From NCBI GenBank assembly GCA_942493235.1, contig OW818676.1, positions 3,720,001-3,784,000 of the forward strand: a stretch of DNA of 64,000 bases. Reading direction: 5' to 3'. Under the pieces are notes generated by a model, which was not told the DNA's origin, ran no database searches, and was given only the letters and a program-made list of their open reading frames with translations. The translations under genes and the position numbers were made by a program. The DNA is from ENR-C587 sp942493235 (GTDB lineage: Bacteria; Bacteroidota; Ignavibacteria; Kapaibacteriales; UBA2268). Below are positions 25,901 to 33,286 of this stretch, piece after piece (positions within the stretch are counted from its first letter, which is position 1; each line of letters opens with the position of its first letter).

Positions 25901-26589
25901 GCTTTCTTGAAACTATAAGTAGAATTATGATTATGTATATAAATTCCCTTATCAGTTGTAAAATACAAATTCCCCTTATCTATATATACCGAATATATCT
26001 TAGTACTCGGGAACTGCTTATCTCTGGCATCGAAAAATTGCCATTGACTGTTATGGAAAACAAAAACACCTAAACCATAAACAGCAAGCCCTGCAATTGT
26101 AACATCATTATAAGTACTAAGAGCAAAGTTGGAATGGTGGTCCGAAATCGTATAACCCTTTGGCAATTTTATTGAAAAGTTTTTCCATCTATTATCTAAT
26201 TTCGATAATGTAATCCCATCGGTATTGCTCTCTAAATTCGAAAAATTCTGTAGAACCCAAACTTGCCCTTGTTCATCAACTTTAACTTTTAAGGCATCTC
26301 TAAAAGGTCTCCCATTATTAGAGTAATACTCTTTCCATCTATGACTGTCGTAAGTGCATAATCCGCTACGAGTAGCTATCCAAATCATTCCGGAGCTGTC
26401 TTGAGACATAGAATTTATATAAGAGCTGGGAAGCCCATCTTCTTCAGTATAAGTATGAATCAAATACTTCTGTGCATAAGCCTGAGGTATTATCAGAATT
26501 AAACTGATTAAGCATAATATGTAAAGTCTTAACTTAATATAAATACCATCAAAATAAATTTGAAAATAATATTTTTTTGCATATTGCAA
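22945..26589 (-). CDS. Large hybrid-type sensor histidine kinase: propeller, Y_Y_Y, PAS, HisKA, HATPase
   Basis: A 1214-residue sensor. A signal-anchor (about 20-40) precedes a periplasmic region of two-component-regulator propeller repeats (about 45-660; DSSGMIWIATRSGL, DRENILWVSSSRG, YNKELWIGTDAGI) and a Y_Y_Y domain (about 680-760). A transmembrane helix lies near 766-786, a PAS domain near 810-915, and a coiled coil leads to HisKA with MVSHEYRTP (His1003) and an HATPase_c domain (DEGKGIS, GTGLGLTIAK). Unlike Bacteroides HTCS proteins it has no receiver or AraC domain at the C-terminus, so its regulator is elsewhere. The CheR-like gene follows closely. It probably senses extracellular polymers or sugars; that is inference. 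Confidence 0.9.
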   Translation of the reverse strand: MQYAKKYYFQIYFDGIYIKLRLYILCLISLILIIPQAYAQKYLIHTYTEEDGLPSSYINSMSQDSSGMIWIATRSGLCTYDSHRWKEYYSNNGRPFRDALKVKVDEQGQVWVLQNFSNLESNTDGITLSKLDNRWKNFSIKLPKGYTISDHHSNFALSTYNDVTIAGLAVYGLGVFVFHNSQWQFFDARDKQFPSTKIYSVYIDKGNLYFTTDKGIYIHNHNSTYSFKKAYTNIVELQNKDIFAMNVERIQNFEKIWFYTNKFIGYIQNNKFVKVVDNLNYNFDSRFLPFTLIPNYFNSIIYGNMLEIKIFNPITKTTEKFDKSNGLIDNGASEMMIDRENILWVSSSRGISKVSSLRFKNYYQAHGMLEDEVVSVIEQTKGNFVIGHNFGLSFFNGNTFTTAKFNKDLYYERVSGMVKDRNNNIWFASYRNGLGVVDINHKIKWYSSKQLKVESVMAVALDSSQRILFTDNINLYELKNGISKKIYINWQNSQVYIRGIFVLKDGRIALTTSRFGVLIVDKNGNISFINSKNNFSASNAFTIFENQDGSLLIGTDDGLYKYEKGKYSKAYLNYNKIDKRVFFIIQDYNKELWIGTDAGIARFYQGQIWYYGVKEGISGLETNRSAAIIASNGQFLIGTNRGLSIYRKEYDSKRDILPITQLLNYEVRGQNYAFNESREFDYEDNSIIFNFNVVSFYDEKKNSILYKLEGLEGGNAWVEINNLNDYYVSFPNLKNGKYVFRLKAKNALGIWGNEITSGVITINKPYYFRFYFIVLVIGILIVVSAAYIKLSTNKKYRYRLEKEVTERTFQLEASERRYKQMFQDNNAIMIIINPENGKIEDANPSALKFYSVSKEELLGKSIVDYVVKLSEEEKHKILKNIVSEKEFEIPQFINSMNEIRYLKIHLSKIDDVLNKSVYCIIDDITDQKEAEKQLVKFNEDLELRVQIRTLDLEEALKTLNDEIEYRSQAEQELITAKEELELSLNREKELSMLKSRFISMVSHEYRTPLTVIFSSAELIKEFAKISKPDSCIEYSKRIQDSVKTLTGLLEGVMAVGEDTVINVFKEKFSVNEYFHYVADTFSDSIKKSHKIRINELEENLSIYQDKNLIWQVLNQVLSNAAKFSDKNTEIIIDYKIDDNMFYISIKDEGKGISAEELEVIFEPFYRSAETIGIIPGTGLGLTIAKKNIEALKGRIYAESIIGLGTTFYIEIPIN

Positions 26590-26817
26590 ATAAATATAAT
26601 AACGTAATATAGCGATAAAATTGTTGATTTATGCCTAAATAATCAAATTATAATGAAAATTAATCATAATCAACGGTTTCTTTTATTCTTAATCCGTTCC
26701 GAGTTTACAATAATACACGAACATATCTTAAATATTTGAATTTTTTCTTCAAATTATTTTGTAATATTTGTTATATTAGATTTCTAAAATAATCAAAACT
26801 TATAATTGATACAAAAT

Positions 26818-27792
26818 ATGAATAAAAGCATTAAATATAAAAACAGTAAAGCACTTTCAATGTTAGTGTTTGCGATAATACTTGTTATATTTAATATATT
26901 AATTTCAGTTTCGGCTTCTTATTATTTCAATTCAATAATATTGAAAGCTTATGGATTTACCTCAATTGTCGATTTAATTATTTATATTCTGCTCTATAAA
27001 GCATCTAAAAAATCAATTAATACACCTGATTTAATTTACAATTTCGGATTTGGCAAATATGAAAATTTCGCTATTATTATCAGTGCGTTATTTTTGCCAA
27101 TTATATTAATCCATACACTTTCTATCGGAGCAGACTTTTTACTTGATGGCACAAACCTGACTAAGGCAAACATACTTATATTAATTCCGATTATCATTAT
27201 TATTATATCTAAGATTAAGGAATTTGCAATTAATAATTTTTATAGTAATTCAAATATTTCAATTTTCAAAAGTATAGTAACAAGAAAAAGCACTACCCTT
27301 AATATAGAGCTTTTACTTGTAATTTCTATAGTATTTCAATACTTTGCACCGTTAAAATCTGAATTCTTAACATATATAGATTTATTAACCGCATCTGCAT
27401 TAGTAATTTTTCTTATGTATTTACCACTTAAAAATCTTCGAAACTCTTTAAACCAGCTACTCGATAAAACTCTACCTGATGAAATTTTGTTTGATTTCTT
27501 ATCAGTAATTATTGAACATTTCGAATTGATGTGTGAGTATAAATCTATGCGAACTCGCCGCTCCGGAGACGATATTTTCGTTGAAATTGATATAGTTATG
27601 CCGAGTAACATCAGCTTAGATAAAGTAAATCAAATAGAAAACTCTATAAAGCAAGCATTGAATTTAAAATATCCGAATGCACACCCAAGGATTTATGCCC
27701 AGTCTTGTGTTAGAAATTGTATTTATAAAGATAACGGAAATTGTCCGATTTTAAAATCCGGCAATAAAATAAAGGATAATATTAATGGCTAA
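26818..27792 (+). CDS. CDF-like membrane protein with altered metal sites
   Basis: About 324 residues with five to six membrane helices in the first 215 residues and a soluble C-terminal domain, the layout of cation diffusion facilitators. NFGFGKYENFAIIISALFL matches the family's YPFGYGKxE...ISA segment, and the C-terminal part resembles the CDF cytoplasmic domain. The TM2 metal motif DxxHxxxD is not intact (YGFTSIVD at that place), nor is the TM5 HxxxD. The C-terminus has CVRNCIYKDNGNC, a possible alternative metal site. ATG 26818 is preferred to TTG 26806. Its last 8 bases overlap ruvB. Transport ability is doubtful. Confidence 0.65.
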   Translation: MNKSIKYKNSKALSMLVFAIILVIFNILISVSASYYFNSIILKAYGFTSIVDLIIYILLYKASKKSINTPDLIYNFGFGKYENFAIIISALFLPIILIHTLSIGADFLLDGTNLTKANILILIPIIIIIISKIKEFAINNFYSNSNISIFKSIVTRKSTTLNIELLLVISIVFQYFAPLKSEFLTYIDLLTASALVIFLMYLPLKNLRNSLNQLLDKTLPDEILFDFLSVIIEHFELMCEYKSMRTRRSGDDIFVEIDIVMPSNISLDKVNQIENSIKQALNLKYPNAHPRIYAQSCVRNCIYKDNGNCPILKSGNKIKDNING

Positions 27793-28825
27793 AAAGCTCG
27801 AAAGAAACGAATCCATAGTAACAAGCGACTTCACTAAAGAAGATGAAATCGAAGCCGCACTACGCCCCAAAACATTTGACGATTTTACGGGGCAGAAGAA
27901 GATTGTCGAAAATCTAAAAGTATTCATCACCGCGGCAAAAAATCGCGGTGAAGCTTTAGACCACGTTCTTCTGACCGGACCTCCGGGTCTTGGTAAAACT
28001 ACTCTCAGCTATATCATCAGCCGCGAGATGGGTAGTAATATTAAAATTACTTCCGGTCCGGTACTCGAAAAGCCGGGAGACTTAGCCGGGCTATTGACTA
28101 ATCTTGAAGAGCATGACATTTTATTTATTGATGAAATTCATAGGCTTTCTCCTATTATCGAAGAGTATTTATATTCCGCTATGGAAGAATTTCGTATTGA
28201 TATTATGATTGATTCCGGACCTTCTGCTCGCTCCATTCAATTAAGTATTCCCAGATTTACATTAATAGGAGCCACTACCAGAGCAGGGCTATTGACAGCA
28301 CCGCTTCGTTCTCGTTTCGGTGTGGTTAACAGATTAGACTATTACGACACAAAGGATCTAACTAAAGTAGTCATCCGCTCAGCTGCTTTACTCAAAGTAC
28401 CCATTGAACCGGAAGGAGCCGAAGAACTCGCAAGCAGGTCGCGAGGCACTCCGAGAATTGCAAACAGGCTGCTACGCCGTACAAGGGATTTTGCCGAAGT
28501 AAAAGGAAATGGTAAAATTACTTTAGAAATAACAAAAATCGCACTTGATGCCTTAGAAGTTGATGAATACGGTCTTGATGAAATGGATAAACGTATTATA
28601 CTTTCAATTATAGAAAAATTCAAGGGCGGACCGGTAGGGCTTAATAATATTGCTGTTGCAGTAGGCGAAGAAGCCGGAACTCTTGAAGAGGTTTATGAAC
28701 CGTTTTTGATTCAGCAGGGTTTTCTGCAACGTACACCCAGAGGCAGAATTGCAACAGATCTATCGTATATTCATTTCGGTTATGAAGTTAAAAAGAATAT
28801 TGATGATATTCAGAGGTTGTTTTAA
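27785..28825 (+). CDS. ruvB: Holliday junction branch-migration DNA helicase RuvB
   Basis: A 346-residue AAA+ ATPase that drives branch migration of Holliday junctions with RuvA. The N-terminal LRPKTFDDFTGQKKIVENL, Walker A GPPGLGKTT, Walker B LFIDEIHRL, sensor 1 GATTRAG and arginine-finger region APLRSRFG are present. The C-terminal winged helix ends GFLQRTPRGRIATDLSYIHFG, as in the family. It is translationally overlapped by the CDF-like gene. ruvA and ruvC are not in the window. Confidence 0.97.
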   Translation: MAKKLERNESIVTSDFTKEDEIEAALRPKTFDDFTGQKKIVENLKVFITAAKNRGEALDHVLLTGPPGLGKTTLSYIISREMGSNIKITSGPVLEKPGDLAGLLTNLEEHDILFIDEIHRLSPIIEEYLYSAMEEFRIDIMIDSGPSARSIQLSIPRFTLIGATTRAGLLTAPLRSRFGVVNRLDYYDTKDLTKVVIRSAALLKVPIEPEGAEELASRSRGTPRIANRLLRRTRDFAEVKGNGKITLEITKIALDALEVDEYGLDEMDKRIILSIIEKFKGGPVGLNNIAVAVGEEAGTLEEVYEPFLIQQGFLQRTPRGRIATDLSYIHFGYEVKKNIDDIQRLF

Positions 28826-29820
28826 GATTTATTTCGACACTAAGTTTATTAACTTGCTCAATCATTGTATCCCTACATCGAAGTGTGTAGATGAATTCAA
28901 GTATTGTTTAATTTAGGACTTTTGTAATATAATAATAGTTTTGGTGTAAAGGTATTAAGTTATAAAGTTGAAAGTTAAAAGTTATAAAGTTATAAAGTTA
29001 ATAGTAGGAAATATAAAGTAGGAAATTGCAAACCTCCACACTATGCTCTGAGTAGTGCGGCTGGTCTTCCAACAGCATTAGCTGTTGAATATTGGTAGAA
29101 TGAATTTGGTACTCCCTTTCGTCTCCGCACTATACTCTGCGTAGTGCGGCTGGTCTTCCAACTGCGTTAGAATGAAAGTGGGTATATACTCCCCTAAGGC
29201 TGTCTCAAGATTTGTCATTCTTAACGAAGTGAAAAATCCATACCAAGCTATATGTTGATACTTCTGTAGAAGGAAATAGGGCACTCCATTTGAACGATTC
29301 CATATAGTTAATGATAATATATTGATATAAAGTAAAAAATATTTATTCAGCGAATTATAACACTATTATTCACGTAAGTTATATATATATCGTATATTTA
29401 ATAAACAACGAGAAATTAATAAATAATAAAACACAATAAAACAAAAATATTATTTGGAAATAATAAATAAATTTATTATGTTGCATTTGGAAAAAAGATA
29501 AATAATAAGTATTAAGATTACTTGGCATTGGAATTAGATAAAAAAACACTACGTAATGAAAATCGAGCAATAATGCTCAAAATTTTGTGGTTCGGCAATA
29601 GCCGATAAAAAAATTGAAAATAATATTACTATATAGCGGAGGGCAGAATTTCCTGCTTAGCTTGGAGTTGTTTAAGATTAGCCACTTGCACAAACAACCC
29701 CAAACTATAACGGCAACTCTCCCGCAAGAGGTTTCCGCTGCAGGGTATATTATACATATACCGTATTATATACGGATGATTAGTTATTATATTTTTGAAA
29801 TTAATTAGAAAAATTATAAA
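28826..29820. other. 1-kb non-coding region made of repeat fragments
   Basis: No convincing gene is present. From 28960 there are short AAGTTATAAAGTT tandem units, then the 58-bp segment at 29016-29073 shared with 32598-32655. A tailed palindrome follows at 29070-29087 (CAACAGC-ATTA-GCTGTTG, then AATATTGGTAG), then a 46-bp segment at 29141-29186 shared with 32634-32679, and the left half of a MITE-like repeat near 29197-29260. The last 500 bp are very AT-rich, with a possible leader before the cysteine-rich gene. Confidence 0.6.
29016..29186. repeat. Left direct repeat flanking the 29.2-32.6 kb island
   Basis: A 58-bp run (29016-29073), from AAGTAGGAAATTGCAAACC to GGCTGGTCTTCCAAC, is identical to 32598-32655 in the same orientation. 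A second 46-bp run (29141-29186), GTAGTGCGGCTGGTCTTCC onwards to GAAAGTGGGTATA, is identical to 32634-32679. On the left the shared sequence is thus split by about 90 bp that contain an extra palindrome. Between the left and right copies lie the cysteine-rich, TlpA-like and broken outer-membrane genes. Confidence 0.75.
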
Positions 29821-30333
29821 ATGAAAAGTAAAAATAGTTTTTTATTTATTGTTATGATTATAACTTTATTTGGGTCGGTTGAAATGTATTCTGTAACAAG
29901 AGGACATGCCACAGAAACCACTGCAAATACTGGAACTGGAACCGGAACCGGTACTGGAACCCTTGGTCCTAATTGCTGTAAAGCAAGAAGCTTTTTTGGA
30001 ACAACCTGTGAAATATGCTGTCCTGGCACACCTATATGCTCTGGAGGCTTATTTTCAGCAGATTGCACTTGTGGTGGTTCTCCAAGTTTGACATTTCCTA
30101 ATAATGTTACACCATCGGATATTGCTAATGTAGGTACTTATATCAGTTTTTTACAGTCTTCTGGATATTCAATATTAGCAAATGCAGCTGTTGATGTTAA
30201 AAATTGTGTTGTTAATAATAAAACCAATGATTACAACTATTTGGAAAATATTTATATTGATAAATTCGAATCATTATCAGAATCTGACCAGTCTATAATT
30301 GATAATTGGATTTCACAGCATTTCCCACTTTAA
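29821..30333 (+). CDS. Exported cysteine-rich protein with Gly-Thr repeat
   Basis: 170 residues. Residues 1-23 look like a signal peptide. Residues 37-48 are a (GT)n spacer encoded by near-tandem GGAACC/GGAACT units. Residues 52-84 hold eight cysteines (52, 53, 63, 66, 67, 73, 82, 84), in the pattern CC-x9-C-x2-CC-x5-C-x8-C-x-C, with a ninth at 129. The C-terminal 80 residues lack cysteine and are acidic. The cluster is expected to form disulfides or bind metal outside the cytoplasm. A TlpA-like thioredoxin gene follows directly, as seen for cysteine-rich exported peptides of other Bacteroidota. The family is not recognised. The ATG at 29821 is the only sensible start. Confidence 0.7.
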   Translation: MKSKNSFLFIVMIITLFGSVEMYSVTRGHATETTANTGTGTGTGTGTLGPNCCKARSFFGTTCEICCPGTPICSGGLFSADCTCGGSPSLTFPNNVTPSDIANVGTYISFLQSSGYSILANAAVDVKNCVVNNKTNDYNYLENIYIDKFESLSESDQSIIDNWISQHFPL

Positions 30334-30342
30334 CAAATATAG

Positions 30343-30375
30343 TAGGGATAGAATTTATATTCTATCCCTATTTTT
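30343..30375 (+). terminator. Rho-independent terminator or attenuator after the cysteine-rich gene
   Basis: TAGGGATAGAAT (30343-30354) and ATTCTATCCCTA (30359-30370) form a perfect 12-bp stem with a 4-nt loop, followed by TTTTT. It sits 10 bp after the stop of the cysteine-rich gene and 26 bp before the TlpA-like gene, so the first gene can be made in excess over the second if read-through is partial. Confidence 0.85.
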
Positions 30376-30400
30376 AAATTATTTTATAATAAGGAAGTAT

Positions 30401-31720
30401 ATGAAATATTTATTTTATTGTTTTATTCTATTTTTTATTTGTATATCATCACTTACTTCAAAAACAAATAATTTTATTATTAGCGCTGATGATGTACCTA
30501 AAGATAGTATTGTCTTTGAATATAAGAGCATTGATAAAAACAATAGTTGGAAAAATTTTTCAAACAACAAAGACAATAATTTCATCGCCTCAATTAACGA
30601 TGACTTCTTAGAGATTAAAATTCTTGTATTTGGAAACTCATTTTACCAAACTATAATTGTAAATAAAAAAGATAAAAACATTGAATGTAATTTTCTTTAT
30701 AATAACAATAATCCCAGTTTTATTATTGCTAACTTAGAAACTAATAAATACTTGAGTTTTATTGATAAGTTAGAATCTGATAAACAAATATTTAATGACT
30801 CTGTATTCAAGCACTTTAGTAATAAAGATTCAGTTATTAATATTATTAACAATAGACTTCTATCTCTAAATAAAATATATACATACGAGAAAAATATTAA
30901 TTCAAAAAAGCTTATTTTAATAAATTATATAGACGCTTGTAACTACGCATTTATGAATAATTCAATAAGTGGGGTTGATAAAAATATGCTTTGCGATATA
31001 ATCAAAACTGTTCCTCCAAATAGTTACTTGTGGGAATCAAAAGTTCTTCCAGGCTCACTTATAATAGCAAAAGAAATTACAGGGAATAATAAGTTCGATG
31101 ATTATATTAAGCAATTATTATTATCAATAAATGATATGGCTGTGATTAGGAGCATGATTAAGGATTTATTTACTTATTATTATAATGCTGATGTAGAAGA
31201 ATTTAATAAATATTTTTATTTTGTTTCTAATAAAATGAAACAAAATAAAAAATATACAAAAATTGCAGATGAATTAACTTTGCCCTATACAATGATAGGC
31301 ACAGCTATTCCCGAGTTTTCAATTCAATCTTTAGACGATAAAACTCAAAATATCAATATTAAAGACCTAAATAAAAATTGGATATTAATTGACTTTTGGG
31401 CATCTGGGTGCAGTCCTTGCATAAAAGGATTAAAACAATTGAATAGCATAAGCAAAATATTCATTAACCATAATTTGCAATTTTTATGTATTTCAATTGA
31501 TAAGAAATATGAAGATGCAAAAAATATTTTATTGAAACAAAATAATAATATAATCTATGGTATTGATACTAAAGGCTTTGAAGGGATAATTAAAACCTTA
31601 TTCAAAAGGAGCTCGATTCCCTACAAATTATTAGTAAATCCTGAAGGAATTATTGTTGAAGCCGGCGAAGCTTTAGATGACTTAAATTTAGAAATAACAT
31701 TAAAGAAATATTTAAAATGA
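30401..31720 (+). CDS. TlpA-like thioredoxin-fold protein
   Basis: 439 residues starting at ATG 30401, preceded by AAGGAAG; a longer upstream frame from 30299 would overlap the previous gene and its terminator and is not used. An N-terminal signal sequence (YLFYCFILFFICISSLTS) exports it. Residues 25-300 are an unassigned, Asn/Lys-rich domain like the N-terminal regions of Bacteroidota TlpA/ResA-type proteins. Residues 305-439 are a thioredoxin fold with IDFWASGCSPCIKGL, the redox pair being Cys337 and Cys340, and a cis-Pro in SIPYKLL. Next to the cysteine-rich product it is a natural candidate to set that protein's disulfide state. Its stop overlaps the next start (ATGA). Confidence 0.8.
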   Translation: MKYLFYCFILFFICISSLTSKTNNFIISADDVPKDSIVFEYKSIDKNNSWKNFSNNKDNNFIASINDDFLEIKILVFGNSFYQTIIVNKKDKNIECNFLYNNNNPSFIIANLETNKYLSFIDKLESDKQIFNDSVFKHFSNKDSVINIINNRLLSLNKIYTYEKNINSKKLILINYIDACNYAFMNNSISGVDKNMLCDIIKTVPPNSYLWESKVLPGSLIIAKEITGNNKFDDYIKQLLLSINDMAVIRSMIKDLFTYYYNADVEEFNKYFYFVSNKMKQNKKYTKIADELTLPYTMIGTAIPEFSIQSLDDKTQNINIKDLNKNWILIDFWASGCSPCIKGLKQLNSISKIFINHNLQFLCISIDKKYEDAKNILLKQNNNIIYGIDTKGFEGIIKTLFKRSSIPYKLLVNPEGIIVEAGEALDDLNLEITLKKYLK

Positions 31721-32530
31721 AAAGGAACAGTATTTTTTTTTTACTATCTCATTATCAGCTCAGTCAAAATTTTCACTAACGTTTGCACAATCTGCCTCAG
31801 ATGACGCTTTTCAGGGGCAGACTAAAACTTTTGAAGTTAATGCAGGAATTGACTTAAAATATAATTATAAAATTGATACAATTGACTTCAGTAGTGCCTT
31901 AAGGCAAGCATAGGTTGTATATATGAAAATAAGACAAATTATTCCGGATTTTTCTTATTGCCTACTGATAATGAGATGTTTGGAGAGCTAATGGTCAAAT
32001 ATCCACTTGGATTTATAGTTGACCCGTATTTTTCAGTTAATGCAAAAACTCAAATAACCGAGTCGTTTAGAGTTTCAAAAAATGAAAAGCTGAGAACTGC
32101 ACACTTCAGAGACCCAATAACTACTCAGCAAAGTCTCGGTTTTGCTTTTGGCTGGAAAGAAAATAAAGATTATTTTAATGCAAAAATCGGAATGGCATTA
32201 AAGCAAATCAGAGCAGATAATTACACTTCACTGACAGATGACTTTAAAACTAAAGAAATCGAAAAATACAAACATGAAACGGGTGTTTCGATAAGATTAG
32301 AAGGATATTTTACATTTGACAAAAAGAACAGCTATAAACCGATGATTGATATGTTCGCCAATTATGAAGAATTAGATATTTGGTCAATTACATTTGAAAA
32401 TGAATTACAATTTCAATTATTGGAATATTTCGGACTAATAATAAAATTTAATTTTATTTACAATGAAAAACAGTGCCTACGCACTCAATTCAAAGAATCA
32501 ATGAAGCTCGGTGCAATTATTAATTTTTGA
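31717..32530 (+). pseudogene. Broken outer-membrane beta-barrel-like protein gene
   Basis: ATG at 31717 overlaps the TlpA-like stop. The frame soon fails in a run of ten T (31733-31742). Adding one T restores a signal peptide and then SKFSLTFAQSASDDAFQG and VNAGIDLKYNYKIDTIDFSS, which ends at a TAG near 31911. A second shift around 31900-31910 leads into the long frame with CIYENKTNYSGFFLLP and KYPLGFIVDPYFSVNAKTQ and on to the C-terminal GAIINF. Alternating hydrophobic strands and a terminal aromatic residue suggest an outer-membrane barrel, perhaps DUF3078-like (low certainty). Two shifts mean a decaying gene, unless they are assembly errors. Co-directional overlap places it as the third gene of the module. 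Confidence 0.65.
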
Positions 32531-32597
32531 AATTATATTGGTGAGGGAAGTGGTAAGTTATAAAGTTGAAAGTTAAAAGTAGGAAATAGGAAATAGG

Positions 32598-32679
32598 AAG
32601 TAGGAAATTGCAAACCTCCACACTATGCTCTGAGTAGTGCGGCTGGTCTTCCAACTGCGTTAGAATGAAAGTGGGTATA
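32598..32679. repeat. Right direct repeat flanking the 29.2-32.6 kb island
   Basis: Positions 32598-32655 are identical to 29016-29073, and 32634-32679 to 29141-29186. Upstream, AAGTTATAAAGTTGAAAGTTAAAAG (32555-32579) also matches 28966-28990 closely, so the duplicated tract is longer than the identical core. Confidence 0.75.
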
Positions 32680-32688
32680 GACCCCCAT

Positions 32689-32800
32689 AAGACTTCTAAA
32701 GATTTGTCATTCTGACGTAGAGAAGAATCCAGATTAAGCTAAATATTGATAATTATGGATTCTTCGTTGCACTGTTAATGACATCTTTTCTTGAGTGTCC
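32689..32800. repeat. MITE-like intergenic repeat, copy near the IS110 element
   Basis: Internal arms GTCATTCTGAC...GAAGAATCC and GGATTCTTC...AATGAC are present with a loop of about 30 bp. The outer ends (AAGACTTCTAAAG / CTTGAGTGTCC) are degraded compared with 287-420. It lies between the right direct repeat and the IS110 remnant. Confidence 0.6.
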
Positions 32801-32893
32801 TTGTAAACGCTATATTCACAATGATTTATCCGATATTTTAAAAGTGTTATACGAAAATATATCCCAATAAGTGTTTTGATTAACACTCAAAAT

Positions 32894-33286
32894 TTAAGAC
32901 ACTTTAACGAGAATGCACCCAAGTCTTTTTGCGTTCTTTTCTAAGTTTTTCAATTGAATTTCGTCGTATTTTTTTTCATATTCCTCCGAACCAAATTCTT
33001 TGTATTCTTGCTTATATTTTAGTAAATTGTATATTTGTATTGCCAATTTTCTTGCCGTTGCTGTTACTGCAGTTGGGGCATCTTTTGTTCTACTTATCCT
33101 TCTATAAAATGCTCCTAATGCTGTGCCGCTTCTTCCTACTGTTCTTGCCGCTAATTGAAGTATATGAGCAGCTTTGTTCTTATGCCTCTTTGTGCGTCCT
33201 TTATTACGGCTTTTCCCGCTTTGATGTGTTTGCGGGGCTGCTCCCAACCACGATGTGAATTTTTTAGAGTTTGACCAAAAGCTCAT
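32894..33286 (-). pseudogene. IS110-family transposase, C-terminal part (out of frame)
   Basis: A 130-codon frame encoding the transposase_20 (catalytic serine) half: MSFWSNSKKFTSWLGAAP, then QTHQSGKSRNKGRTKRHKNK and LQLAARTVGRSG, the helix-rich region around the active serine in SG(K/S). It overlaps the N-terminal frame by 23 bp in another register, and the ATG is internal to the original protein. It would be expressed only by frameshift or re-initiation. Confidence 0.85.

Noticed and set aside
29614..29808. 64-codon ORF before the cysteine-rich gene
   Set aside because: No ribosome-binding site, no signal or domain, and very AT-rich surroundings; more likely untranslated leader.
30299..30400. 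N-terminal extension of the TlpA-like protein
   Set aside because: The extension overlaps the previous gene and its terminator hairpin, and hides a good signal peptide that begins at ATG 30401 after AAGGAAG.
31958..32530. Intact 190-residue gene
   Set aside because: The frame continues upstream with protein-like sequence (CIYENKTNYSGFF) and joins a signal-peptide region through two frameshifts, so it is the tail of a broken gene.
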